DNA of 48,442 bases from Gnetum montanum (GCA_015680685.1 MNCI01006084.1:532352-580793), one strand, 5' to 3'; positions 33,060-44,267 are shown, counted from the first letter of the stretch. The notes: generated by a model from the sequence alone, not told the origin. Made by a program: numbers and translations.

Positions 33060-33195
33060 CCTCAATTCTTTTTAAGTTTTTTTTTACACAATTTTATTTT
33101 ACACCTTTTTGTTTTACACGTTTTTTTTACACATTTTTGTTTTACACCTTTTTGTTTTACACGTTTTTGTTTTACATATTTTTGTTTTAAAAATT
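33060..33195 (+). repeat. T-rich tandem repeat, ~16-bp unit
   Basis: About seven imperfect copies of CTTTTTGTTTTACAC, just downstream of the purine motif in element C. The equivalent place in A (23390-23580) is also T-rich with TTTTTACATTC-like repeats. The open frame across it is low-complexity and not taken as coding. Confidence 0.75.
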
Positions 33196-34530
33196 TCTTT
33201 AACTTTTCTTTTTTTTTTACAACATCTTCATACTTTTTCATTTCATGTGTGTGTTATCCATCTTGTCAAGTTTTTCATTTAATAAGTGTTCTTCATGATG
33301 GTATGAACTATTTTCCTATTGATTGCTAATGTTTGGTTTTTACCTTTAAGTTATGATGTTGATACTAAGGTATGGTTCTTTTGATATGACAAGCAATGAA
33401 TCCACTTTATCCATACATCCACCAGTTCTATGGTCTCTCTTGGCTTGGAAATGTACAATCCCTTTCTAAATAAGAACTATCAACGAATCGGTGACTGGGC
33501 ATTTCTCAAACTAAGGAAGGACTCAAGGATTGAAAAGGGTGTGACTTCAAGGGAACTTGATGCATTTGTGTTGGCCATTCTCTTGGGTTCTTAGATGTTT
33601 TATTCTTGATTTTTCTTACCATTTTGATGTTACCCAATTATTAGGAAGCTGAGCTAATAAAAATAACAAAGTCTTTGCATGGTGTGGTTCTCACGCATAA
33701 ACACATAAAAAAAAGAGAGAAAGTGAGAATTCAAAGCACACCCCTTAGACGAAATAATCATTTGGCCTACAAGCACTGGTTATGAAACTAAAATAAAAAT
33801 GTTCCCTCTAACTAAGGCCCTTCTCACTTCCCATTCTCTTCTTCTTCGTTTCGTCGGAATGATGGCGGCTCTTTGGGAAGGCCTTCTTGTTACTTCAAGA
33901 TGATGGATTGGCCTAATGCATTAATGCGAAGTCACTGGATGTGGTTTGTTTGAGGTTGGACCTGGAATGGGATCTACTAAGTCACATTAATCATTAACTA
34001 CACAAGGGGCTGTACACCATCTTATTCTTGGGATTCCATTCCATTCTCTTCTCTCCATCCTTCTCTCCATTGTTCACCTCATTGTCGGTTGTATCATTAG
34101 TGTATATTTTGGTTGATGCATTATGATTCATTTACCCTTGCTAATATAAAGACTGTGTTGTGTGTGCAAATGGCAATCATGCAACAACGGATTGGATCTG
34201 GAAGAAACACTTTGAATGGAGCGGTACTAAAGCAGCTATGCAAGGAACGAGATGGATGGCGTGCTTACGGATAGACAATAAAAGGCGTAATCTTGGCATT
34301 GGCAGTAGAAAAACTTCTTTCTCTCTCTCTCTTTCTCAGCTGTCAAATGAGGCCTGATGTCAAATGTATAAAGTGTTCACTCTAGTTATCGTGAACACCA
34401 GTTTTGTCTTATCTTGTAATGATGATCCATTCACATATCATCCCATTCACCATTAGTTCCATTTGAGTCAATAATCCCATACCATTCCAATATTTTGTAA
34501 GGAACTCAAGGATGAGTTTTTATTCAGTCA
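33196..34530 (+). other. Element C noncoding spacer
   Basis: Contains blocks shared with the B and D spacers: GGGTGTGACTTCAAGGGAA (33538-33556), and GTCTTTGCATGGTGTGGTTC..GAATTCAAAGCACACCCC (33671-33754), followed by GGTTATGAAACT and GTTCCCTCTAACT. A CT-rich microsatellite lies near 34317-34337. There is no gene. The frame at 34160-34357 matches nothing known to me. Confidence 0.65.
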
Positions 34531-34538
34531 TGGGGGTA
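34531..34538 (+). other. Element C polypurine tract
   Basis: TGGGGGTA immediately before the 3' LTR start TGATGGG. Identical in form to the tract of element B (GTGGGGGTA). Confidence 0.7.
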
Positions 34539-35328
34539 TGATGGGATACGATATCACATGGGCCATGATATCGTGTATGCGATATCGTAGTGCGCCGCCA
34601 AATGTATAAATAAGAGGCGGCTCTCCCTTGTTTTGAATTCTAAGCCTAGACCATAGCAAAACTCTAGCAGTTTTACCTCTCCAGAGATAGAATAATTTCC
34701 ATGTGCCCGCAGTAGGAGCTCCAAAGTGAACGGATCTTTATTCGAGCAAATATTGTACCTGAACACCGGTTTGTATACGGAAATAAAGACGAACTTCTTG
34801 GATAAACCTTGCAGTGCATGGAATAGGCTAAATAGGATTTTACTTATTGTTATTTACTATTAATTATTTATATGCTTTATTAGTCATTAAATCTTTCTCA
34901 ACCCTTCTCTCATAGTTAAGTGCATTCAGTACGACTGCTTCGAGCACGTGCATTATGCTTGGTGATCCTAGTAACGAAAAGCATTTGGTAACCAAGGTTG
35001 CATTGGTTCAGGGTGTGAAAGGTAAGTGGGAACGGATACTAATGCTAGGTTAACTAAGACTTAGTTAGTTAAAATTAGTTACTTAGCCTCTTCACCCTTC
35101 ACCTTATCAACATAGGAGATAAAACAGAAAAGATATAAAAATCACATACCTCAGACTTACTTAACCATACAACCGTGACAAATACAAGTAAGTCTGGGAA
35201 GACAATGAATGATTAACCTTAAGTGTTCCATAAGGCGTGTAGGCACTTAGTCTACGGAGTTCAACCAGATCGCGCGTGTAATGCTTATATTCGTATGGTT
35301 GAGTGTAGGGGTACCTTGTCACTCATCA
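34539..35328 (+). repeat. Element C 3' LTR
   Basis: Matches 28667-29538 but has only three GATATC words before the TATA box (34605-34614). Ends CTCATCA followed by the CTTAC duplication. Confidence 0.93.
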
Positions 35329-35333
35329 CTTAC

Positions 35334-36050
35334 CGAAACTATTTGAGTTTGTTTCTGTAAATTTAGACTTAGCAACTAGAAGTGTGAATGCCTGCAGTGT
35401 AGTGTGAACTAATGAAAAACATCTTTATTCGAACATTTTGTACTTGGACATATGTGTGACTAGAAATAAAGGTCAAGCTATTTTTCACTATTGCAACATT
35501 CTCTTAGATTTACTATTACACTTAGAATAATTTTTTTACTATTTCCTAGCTTAATGATTTACTTTTCTAAAGCACTTTACTTTTTCATGTTCATATTAAG
35601 TGGAATGAGTATGACTAATCTTGAGCACCTAAGTGTAATTTCTTGGTAACCTAATAATGCTATCACTTGGTACACCTAGTAGTGGTACACTTGGTATCCT
35701 AGTGGCAGTTACACAAAGCCCAAGATATGTACAAAAGATTAGGAATGGATACTCATCACACTAGGCAAGACTAGAATTATTATTTGTTTTACTTAGTTTA
35801 GAATTCACCTTTATATTCATCATGTATGCTAGGAGCCAAATGGCTCAAACAACATCACTTATCTCATACCTCACGAAGAGCTAAACCATATAGTCTAATT
35901 TCACTAAGCTCCATGTGGGAAGATGATGATCATGAACTTAAACCAATTACTAGCATAATCACATTGCCTCATCCATGGATTACAATCTGGTCACACGTGA
36001 AACACTTGTGACTTGTATGGTTGGGTGTTATATTACTCCATCGCTCATCA
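35334..36050 (+). repeat. Element A 3' LTR, part 2
   Basis: Resumes with CGAAAC..GAGTTTGTTTC, as in the 5' LTR at 5221 onward, and ends GCTCATCA. The frame at 35826-36011 is within the LTR and not coding. Confidence 0.88.
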
Positions 36051-38106
36051 TTAGTGCCATTTCTGAATATAGCTTTACAAATTTTTCAATGTTGATTTAA
36101 ACCTTGTTCCATTGTTGAATTTAATGTGTACCATTTTCCTCTATGAACAACAGACCTTGCTCACTTTAATAATTTTACATATAAACTATCTGAATATATA
36201 GCTTTTTAAGATGCTACCTTTTTAACACCCTTTTTAACTTCCTTAAGAGTAAATTGGAGAAGTTCTTGTAATACAATAGTAGTAGAATTATCATCATGTC
36301 TTATAAATAGCTTATTGTAAAATGAACAAATATCTTCAAAAAATTTTAAACGATGAAGAAGCTTTATGACAAAAGCATTGCCAAAACTATCTAGGTTTCT
36401 TTTTAATTATGTGAGCAAAATATTCTCATTGTTCCCTAATAAATTTCCTTCTCTTGGTTCTAATCAAGCATTTATATGCCTTAACTAAACTTTTTTTGTG
36501 ACTCTTATTTGCATTATTAATTTTTTTTCTAGCTTGTATGCAGTCCTCATCAAACCAAGTCTTCTAAACACCTTATCATTGTGAATGCATAGCTTGCTTA
36601 GCTATAGTAAGCAAAATTTATTTAAGCTCCTTATGTCATCTTTCAAAAGCCCATTTATTATATGTTGCATTCATATGTTTTTTCTTAACTACTAGGGTGA
36701 TTCTGTACTAATATTTCTTTCTATTCTTATTTTTTGTTATCTAAGAAACAATTGGAATTTGCAACCAAAACTCAACATGATGATGGTAAGACTCCACTAA
36801 ATCTTCTCCAATTTCCATCTCCTTGATAAAATTAATATCTTCATAAGAATATAAAAGCAAATCAATGTAAGAGTTATCTTGAGGTTCTATGAAAATAAAT
36901 GATGAAGATTAAAGAAATCTAGAAACCCCATTATAAATCAGAAGATCAAAAATTTTTGTCCATTCTAATAATGATTGTTCCATCTTATTAATAGTGTCAT
37001 CTGCAAAATGTTAGATCTAGTTGTAATCTTCAACAATATCTAAACTACCAACATAATGTTGCCATTGAATAATTTTTGTTTGCTATGAAACTATCCTTGC
37101 ATTAAAATCTCCACAAATAAATACAAAGCCTTTTGCTACAAATTCTATAATATCTTTACCTAAGAATTGAAAAGGATGATTACTAGATAGCTCTATAGAA
37201 TCATACAATGTAGCATCTCTAGGAGAAAAATAACATAGGGGAAGGAACACACAACCATACTAACATAAGATGTTTAGCCAACAATATTATTTATGATAAT
37301 CAATGCTTTCTAAAAGCACACAATTTTCAAGAGATTTTCTCACTAACACTGTAATGCCCTTAGAAGGTCTACCTCTTCATCCTACTTTTGTATTCCTTGC
37401 AATAAATTTAATAAATCTAGGAACTACAAAATCTACAAAACCAACATTTTTCCAAGTTTTAACAAAACCAAAAATATCAAAGTTATCAAAAAAGCTAATA
37501 CTAGTTAAATAAATAACTTTATTTACAATTCCACCATCAATGTTAAGAAATCCACATCTTAAAAGGCCTATATGTTTTTTAAGTAATTTTTGAAATACTA
37601 TTTATTTATAATGACTACCATGTTGTTTGCATTTAGGTATGCTACGAAACCCTATTCATGAGCTACCTTAATCTTTTTTCATTATTCAAACCTTTTTGCA
37701 AGTTTCTTTTGAGTAAGATACTCATTTATTCAAATATTTTTTACATTCTTAGTTTGCTTTATGTGGCTTCAATGTCACCAAACATGCACTCTATCTTCTA
37801 CATTATGAAACTCATCAATTACATGTTGGAGCCTTTCACGTGGTTCACCTAGAATATTAAAAACTTTATAAATTTTTGGAGAAGCTATATGCATATACTC
37901 TATAAGTTTTCCAACTTTCTTAAATAAAGTTTCCTCACTTTCACCCTTTGTCTTTAGGATACCTACAAAACATAAATTTTTTCTTTTGCTCTGTTTTCTT
38001 CTTACTCTTTCAAAGATTTTGTGATTATAGATTTTATCTTTGTCTCTATTCCTTCAAGATTATTTTCATTTTTATTTTGCTCCACCTTGGCTTCAAGTTT
38101 TGCTAA
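36051..38106 (-). pseudogene. LINE retrotransposon: ORF1 end, APE endonuclease, start of RT
   Basis: Read on the minus strand from 38106 down. A coiled-coil-like E/K/N-rich segment and KIYVL come first, probably the end of ORF1. Then the endonuclease: FLNIDGGIVNK and FGFVKTW (37550-37450), RGRPSKGITVLVRKSL (37370-37320), and the catalytic-core FICGDFNARI (about 37110), with SYIDLLL near 36870. The linker has WFDEDCIQARKKI (36565-36525), FYNKLF, LKEVKKGVKK and FRNGT, the usual lead-in to RT. Many stops. The RT catalytic part is found at 4775-5042, across element A. Confidence 0.8.
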
Positions 38107-38870
38107 TGATGAGTGGCTAGGTGCCCCTACACTCAACCATACAAATACGAGCATTCACACACAATCTGGTCAAACTCCGTAGAAGAACTAGTTGTGGTAT
38201 TTAGATAGTTACATGTTGATCACAATTCACTATCTTCCCAGCTAGACTAGTATTTTCTTTGTCATGTATGGTTTAGTATAGAGTGAGGTGTATGATGTGG
38301 TCCTAACTAGTGCTACTCCTAGAAATAATGGAAAATAACCTTGTTTAAGCTAATAGGAAATGAGAAGCAAAATCTAAGCTAGCCTAAGTGTGATGAGCAT
38401 CCATCCTTAATCATATATACACATCTTGGACCGCATGTACTACTTCTGGGATTACCAAGCACATGTTACTTAAGCACTCCTAAATACATTACTCGGATAC
38501 CAAGTAGTCACACTTAAATGATCGTGATTAAGTCGTACTCATTCCATGTTTAATAACAGGGATAGTAAAGGAAGGTAAAGAAATATTAATTAAGAAAGCA
38601 ATAAATAAAAATAATAATTAAGCAATTAAACTAAGTGAATGCTGCAATGATGAAGTAATCTCGATCTTTATTGCCAATCATGTGTGTGTCCAAGTACATC
38701 ACACTCGAATAAAGGTTCCATACAATTACAATCATCACACTGCAAGCATGCACTGGGGAAGGAGTTGAGAGGAACAAAAAATGAACAAAAAATGCTCTAC
38801 TTCTACACTTACTTACTCTCTTTTTCCTATGTGCCAAATGTGGTATTTATAGGCTTACACAGAAACCATG
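38107..38870 (-). repeat. Element D LTR, truncated
   Basis: Plus strand begins TGATGAGTGGCTAGGTGCCCCTAC, the U5 end shared with B and (reverse-complemented) C. A TATA box in element sense lies at about 38842-38850 (plus TATTTATA). U3 beyond it is missing and the sequence changes to gag at 38871. Because ORF3 of the same sense lies at higher coordinates, this is best read as the 3' LTR of a minus-strand element. Confidence 0.75.
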
Positions 38871-38985
38871 ATTGAGTAGGTTGTAAAAGAAGAAGGTGAG
38901 TTGAGAAAATGGAAAAGTGCTAAGGAGTATAATTGTGATCCTTCCATCAGAAAAGGGGAGATCTAATTTTGTGATAGTGATATCT
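38871..38985 (+). pseudogene. Gag fragment in opposite orientation to its neighbours
   Basis: Plus-strand frame VVKEEGELRKWKSAKEYNCDPSIRKGEI. It matches VAKEEGELWKRESAKEYNRDPS of element C gag (31147 onward) and the same place in A (about 7546) and B (about 20218). Only ~115 bases remain, wedged between the truncated LTR and ORF3 of element D, both of which point the other way. Confidence 0.75.
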
Positions 38986-40230
38986 AGGAATTGTTGCTAT
39001 CTAGGGATGGATACTATTACCTCTCAAGAACTTGAATTTGATCTTGTAAGAACCTGCATTCATTGTGAAAAAAATAGTGATGTAGTCTCCTCTAGCTAGC
39101 TTATTGTTTAGGTTACTTCATTAAGATGGCTCAAAGCTTGTCGTTAGATTGAAGGTTTTCCATCACTTGGAACCTCCTATTGCTGCTGCAGGAGTTGCTT
39201 ATGAAGCTTCTTCATATGCTCAATTATAACATGAGCCTATGACATTGTTTCTTGATTAGGTGGTGGTGGTGATGCTTGCTCCTCTTCTTGCAATTTTGTG
39301 GGCACTTTATCTTTCATCATCTCCTACTAGGATGCGACAACAACATGACGAAGCACATTGTTGGCATAATGGGCTATCCCTTTCCTTCTATACAATTTTC
39401 TGATGAGGCAAGGGAGGATGAGTGTCTTCCTCCCAAGCTCATTCTCTTTAAATCTCTTCTCAATCTCTAGAAAGAGGAACTATGGGAGATTTATTAGAAA
39501 TTTTCTTCTTAGATTTTCACATGCACGAGCAAAGAAGGTGGTGATCTTTCTTAGCCTCACCATTAGGTTTAGGTGGTAGGCCAAAATCTTTAAGTAAGCC
39601 CTCTCTACCTTAGTGAGTGCACCATACTCCTTATAGTCCACTCTATAGCACGATACACTCCTTCTTGACGTCTAGGTCTACCTATGTTGAAATCTGAACC
39701 AAAGTTGCCCCACTCAATCAACCTGAGGACCTCTAACATGGCCTTAATCAAATAGGACACATTGATGTCCTTGATTCTGACTCTGGCATATGCTTGCCTA
39801 TCATTCTAAAAAAGGTACATCTCTCCCATGTACCACTCCCCACTAGAAGTGAGGATAGGCCTCATGGAAAAGGCTTGCAATTGTCTTTTCACCTCTTTTG
39901 ATGCTCAGTCCAAGAAGGAACCAAAGTTAAGTTCCTAGAGAATCATACTTTAGGCCTTCTTACAACAAATCTATCTTAAGCAAGCCTTGGTCAAGGTGAC
40001 CTCCAAGTTTGGTCTAGAACTTGGCACCTTGTCTCACTTAGATTGGCCTATTTTTGCTATGGAAATCTAATAGATAGATTCCACTAAATTTTCCTCTCGA
40101 AGAGGTCCTGCTGCATGTGTCTTTGCTTCTCCCTCCTGGGGCTGTTGTGGCTACTAGCCCCTTCCCCCTCATGGACACTTCTCCCATGGTCTAGATGACT
40201 CTCCTCCTAGTATTCTTTTTTGCATCATCT
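38986..40230 (-). pseudogene. Element D ORF3, N-terminal part (broken)
   Basis: Collinear with 12080-13365 of element B. In element sense it starts ATGATGCAAAAAAGAATA right after an AG, then continues past ESSRPWEKCP. Recognisable are the SPLWP-like block, the ERAYLKILAYHLNL-like block (39600-39540) and the ENLRRKFLINLP region, then the PEISG/LEDGKG-like stretch near 39000. Multiple stops. The C-terminal third is missing at the junction with the inverted gag fragment. Confidence 0.65.
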
Positions 40231-40270
40231 ATGATCACAAACATAGCCAAGGATTAGCATTTTATGTACA
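40231..40270 (-). promoter_or_regulatory. Candidate 3' splice site abutting the ORF3 start (element D)
   Basis: In element sense CTAATCCTTGGC, then TTTGTGATCATAG, leads straight into ATGATGC. CTAAT lies 29 bases before the end of the AG. A TATA-like ACTATAAATATGC is about 430 bases upstream (40660-40675), as in B. Confidence 0.4.
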
Positions 40271-42084
40271 ACTTATAACACTTTGATACTTTATCCCCTT
40301 TAGCTAGTTGCACTTAGGCTAAGTTGTGATCATGGAAGATTGATTATTTTAGAATTATTTTATTGTAATGACTACTAGAGTTTGTTGGTAAGGTTTAACT
40401 TAGATAAATTTGGATATTTAATATTATTTTATTAATTAAACCATGTGGGAGTTAGAAAAATTTTGAAAATTTTTCTATCAGAAACCATTGGTTTGTGTCC
40501 CCCACAACATAAACTCATCTTTAGTAGTTGCAGGCATGAAGAACAAGGAGATTTGGATAAGCAGTTAGAAAATTATGAGCTCTGGAAGGTTCTAGGCTCT
40601 GAAAACAACAAAAACTCCCTTGGTGTTTGAAGGAAAATGTGAAAAAGTGCAAAGTGTCAATGCATATTTATAGTATTTTTGTGTTGTGTTAGTAGGGATG
40701 CATCAAGCTATGATAATGTAGACGAAAAAAAAAATTTTCACATTTAAAAACTAAATAAAAATAAAGAGTTTTTAGATAAATTTGGATTCTAGATGAAGCC
40801 AGAAAAAACTAGAATAATGATGAATGCTTGAAGAGGGCTTGGAAATTTGTGTCAAATGAAGATTTCATAGGAGATTGATTTGCTAAGGAATGCAAAAACT
40901 AGATGTATTACAATGGAAAACATAAGGTTTGAAAGCAAAATGGCTAAGTGAGAAGGAGTTTAGCCATCCCACCCAAGGAGTATGCAAGTGGGTCCTTTTC
41001 ATAGCAAACTCATGCCCTTAATGCCCTTGCATGCCTTCAAACCAAGGAGTCCGTTGATCCCAAGGATGATTAATGGTTGTGAATCATTAAAAATTGAATG
41101 ACCAAAGAAATCATCATAGAATTTTGACCATTTATCAAATGAGCCCATCAATATTGTCATAAAAAGAGGCAGTGAGGTGGTATATGGAAATAATTGGTGG
41201 ATAAGAGAGCAAGTATGGAACGGAGTCCTGCATGTTGGTCACATGAAGTCCCTTGTGAAAGATGTGATTAATATGACCTAATAATTTCCTTCCTTATTCC
41301 AAATTAATACCATCCACTTTAAGTGACTTTGCATTAAAAAATTACACCATTCCACCCCCAAGGTATAAGAACATCCCCACAAACCACTCACCATTCCAAA
41401 GAAAGAAGAAAAGAGAAGCAGAAAGTGAAAAGAGTCTTAGTTAGAGAGGTGCTTGTAGGCATGGATAACATGTCTTTCCAACCTCATAACCTGTGCTTGT
41501 ATTCCATTATTGCATCTAATGGATGTGCTTTGAATTTCCATTATTATTTTTTCAAATGGGAACCACATCATGCAAAGACATTGCTTCTTGTTTATTGGTC
41601 AATAGAGGAATGGTGAGAAATCCATGAGAATACTCATGTAACCCTAGAAGAAAGGCAAGTACAAAAGTGAAAAATCCCCTTGAAGCCACACCCTTGTTCA
41701 TCCAGTTAATTCGTTTCAAGTTTGGAAATCACCAAGATCACCAATTCATTATAAGTTATTATTAAGAAGGGACCTCATATTTCCAAAATAAGGAAACACC
41801 ATAGAGTTGTGTGGAGTCATGAAAGACGTGGACTCACTACCTGTTATCATGAAAAGAATCAATGTTCCATTAGTAAACTTCAAAATTCTAAAATGAAATC
41901 CAATAATTTACAATCAATAATTAATGAAGTTTCCAACCACCATCAAGTAGCATTTGTAGTTGGTACCAAAGTTCTAATGGCAATAAATAAAAATAAAGAA
42001 ACATAAGACAAATTCAAATAAAGCAAAATATAGAAAAAATTGTAAAATACTCAAGAAAATAGAAAACATACTAAAGGTGGTATA
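40271..42084 (-). other. Element D noncoding spacer
   Basis: No gene. Shared blocks with B and C: AGGACCCACTTGCATACTCC (minus, about 40977-40997), GTCTTTGCATGATGTGGTTC..GAATTTCAAAGCACATCC (41521-41580), and GTGTGGCTTCAAGGGGA (about 41675-41692). This identifies it as the pol-to-ORF3 spacer of an element B relative. Short frames here are not recognised. Confidence 0.65.
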
Positions 42085-42800
42085 TGACAAGCTAGGCAAA
42101 ATTCAGTGTTGGATACCTTTAAAATTTATCTTTCCTTTGTCTTAGAGATTATCACCTCATTTGTGATTGACTTGCAAGTCATATCCCATGGAGGAACAGT
42201 TTAGAATCAAAAGATCATCAAGATATAAAACAATGATTGGATAAAGATTTAATTGAGAACACCACACTTACAGTTATCACCCATAAGTAAAATCAACAAT
42301 ATTTCATCTTAACTTCTAACAATAAGTTCAAAAATGAATACAATCAATTAAACCAAATTGAATTTAAATAAACTTATCAAAAATAAGGAAGATTACAAAA
42401 GAAACATCACCTAATTTGTGACTCTATTCTATTGTCTCCACAGTGCAAAAATTTCACAACTTTGAAACATTTTTGGTTATTAATTACCACAAAGCATCAA
42501 CACTTCACAATTTTGTGCAAAAACAAAAATTCAAATCTAGTGTGGTTCTCCTAATAGAACCCTCTCTATGCCTCCCATAAAACCAAAAAAAAAAGTACAC
42601 CCCCCATAAAAATTTTAAATGCATTATTTATACCCAACAAGGTAAAAAATAAACCTTTGAATAATAGGTTGGATATTAGAGAACTCGATGTTAATCTGTA
42701 AATATTAGCGTAAATTCCAAGTTGGGCATCCTTATGTTTTAAATTAACATAAATCTATGAAAGTGGTGGAAGAGGCAGGTCATTTCCTCTGAATATGAGG
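42085..42800 (-). repeat. Element E LTR, left copy (right edge uncertain)
   Basis: Starts TGACAAGCTAGGCAAAATTCAGTGTTGGATACC and aligns with 47192 onward: TTGGATACCTTTAAAATTTAT, GATTATCACCTCATTTGTGA, CACCCATAAGTAAAAT, a TATA box (plus TTATTTATA, 42624-42632), and GTTTTAAATTAACAT. Similarity is clear to about 42790 and doubtful after that. Orientation is minus, with the U5 end at low coordinate. Confidence 0.75.
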
Positions 42801-43699
42801 CAGTTGCTCCAATTTGCATCAAAGTTAGTGAAGGTGACGTTGGCTTGGTAGCGTAGCAAACCAGTAATAGTGGCAGCAGATTCATGCACAAGTTGTTGTG
42901 GGTGGAGAGACAAGATAGCTTTGCTGCATTGGAGCTATAGACCATACTATCATTGACTAGCAACTAGTACCCGTAACAAGACAAGAACCAAGATAGGGCC
43001 CATGGTGGAAGGTGCACAAATTCTAGAAACTATGACCATGACCTTCCAAATCCTTTCTTTCTCTACACTACTTTTCCAATCCAAACAATCTCATCACACA
43101 ACACTCAATGCCATCATGCAAAAACCACATATACCCATAAGAGAATTACCACAAGCAAACATTCCAAGTAAAACTTTGGGCTGAGTATTCATGGACTCGT
43201 CCTAGGCACAGATGGCCACCTCCTTGGTTCCAAGTAGCTCCATCTTCATAAAACCATGGAAAGAAGATACAAAGACAGCAACAGAAGAGGCTTTCAACTG
43301 TTATTAATGGCAGTAGTTGCAGTAGCATTAATGGTGGTGTAGCTTTGTAATGCCAAATGCAGTTACCTAGCAATATTCAATTTTTGTGACTCTACCTCTA
43401 ACACAAGAACCATTCACTTTGTGTTTCCAAATCACATGTTAGCATAGCATCCTCCCCATGGCTAGACTTACTTTGGCAAGCCCATCAATTGTTACAGTTA
43501 CGGCCATCTCTTCGTAATTGTTTGTGTAGCCTCATTCTAATTCATTAAGGACTGGCCTCAAATGGCATCCTAATTCCTTGCAGATGCTACTTCATTAGAT
43601 GAGTTGAAGGTAGTGAAGTAATGATCCTCAGAGTCTTCCAACATCAAATATATCAAAGATTTTACTTTCTTCTTACCACATGATATGGACCTATAATAC
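42801..43699. other. Unassigned region between E LTR and PPR fragment
   Basis: No gene recognised. It may include the distal U3 of the E LTR. It contains the first arm of the 304-bp inverted duplication (43326-43629). The frames at 43002-43184 (plus) and 43146-43373 (minus) match nothing I know. Confidence 0.5.
43326..43629 (+). repeat. 304-bp inverted duplication, arm 1
   Basis: CATTAATGGTGG to GAAGTAATGATCCTC. The reverse complement is found, apparently without mismatch where I compared it, at 44335-44638. That copy is bounded on both sides by single Ns. Confidence 0.92.
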
Positions 43700-43985
43700 A
43701 GGAACACCAAGTGTGGCTTCTAGAATCCTCGCTATCATAACCACATCCACAATCTAATTGTGCTATTGAATATGTATGTTAGATGCCAGAGTTTGTAGGA
43801 GGTGAAAAATGTGTTTGATGAAATGCCTAAACCAAACCCCATTTCATGAACGATCATGATTGTTGCCTACTCCCTACATGGATTCTTCGGTGAAGATCTA
43901 CGATTGTTCAAGGAAATGTTGCTTCATGGATTTCCACTAGATCACTACACCATGTTAGATTCCCAGAACTCATAAATTGAAAACC
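43700..43985 (+). pseudogene. Pentatricopeptide-repeat (PPR) protein gene fragment
   Basis: One frame reads VLLNMYVRCQSL, stop, EVKNVFDEMPKPNPIS, stop, TIMIVAYSLHGFFGEDL then RLFKEMLLHGFPLDHYTM. This is the classic P-L-S motif order of plant organelle RNA-editing PPR proteins (..LLNMYVRCGSL..A..VFDEMP.P..ISWTIMI.AYS.HG). The second stop is TGA where the family has Trp. About two repeats survive and the rest of the gene is absent. It is either a captured fragment inside element E or a relic of a local gene. Confidence 0.8.
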
Positions 43986-44123
43986 CAGCTAATTTTATCT
44001 CTTTTACTAAGATACCTCCAATGCTACGTGTCTTCAAATAGACCTTAGAAGCTCAATCTTTGGTTATCCAATACAAAAATCCTAGATGGATGGATTATAC
44101 AAATGAGGCTGCTTAATGTTGTA

Positions 44124-44267
44124 AATTAGCGAGTAGCAAGTGGTGGTTGTAGGTTTGAATCCTAGGTAACCTAGTATACAAGGCTTGGGAAGGCCTTTCC
44201 ATAACTACATTCATCTCCAACTTGAACTTGAACTTCATCTTCAACATGGTACAGAAGGGAACCACCC
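44124..44267 (+). mobile_element. Possible second tRNA-derived SINE
   Basis: Contains an A-box-like TAGCAAGTGG and a strong B-box-like GGTTTGAATCC. It is flanked by the 10-base direct repeat TAATGTTGTA (44114-44123 and 44268-44277). The bounded length is 144 bp, the same as the SINE at 649-792, but the bodies differ. The A-to-B spacing is shorter than in a tRNA, so this is tentative. Confidence 0.4.

Larger units (their letters stand above)
28667..35328 (+). mobile_element. Element C: non-autonomous gag-protease LTR retrotransposon, nested in A
   Basis: 6,662 bp with a TSD of CTTAC on both sides. Order: 5' LTR (872 bp), PBS, gag, protease, spacer, PPT, 3' LTR (790 bp). No RT, RNase H, integrase or ORF3 is found between protease and the 3' LTR. 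The LTR start is TAATGGG on the left and TGATGGG on the right, so the first has a G to A change. From the TATA box on I count about 33 differences in about 440 bases between the LTRs, so it looks younger than B and A. It would have needed pol from a relative to move. Confidence 0.92.
5043..36050 (+). mobile_element. Element A: Athila-like LTR retrotransposon without pol, split by elements B and C
   Basis: Both LTRs start TGATAAGATGAATTTT and end ..TCATCA (895 bp left; 897 bp right after removing element C). Minus the nested elements, A is about 11.0 kb. The order is LTR, PBS, gag, protease, spacer, ORF3, PPT, LTR. No RT, RNase H or integrase remains. No matching target duplication is visible (CTTGG on the left, TTAGT on the right), and the flanking LINE lacks the segment expected between its two pieces. 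All frames are broken by stops. By eye this is the most diverged element with two LTRs here, as expected because it hosts B and C. Confidence 0.85.

Noticed and set aside
36051-36068. TTAGTGCCATTTCTGAA after the 3' LTR of element A looks like a decayed primer-binding site, as if another element began here
   Set aside because: On the minus strand the same bases continue the LINE frame (..AIFRNGT), which explains them better. No interior of an LTR element follows.
43002-43184. 60-codon frame as the N-terminus of the PPR gene
   Set aside because: No continuous link to the PPR motifs at 43700, no targeting-peptide pattern I can defend, and it overlaps the poorly defined end of the E LTR.
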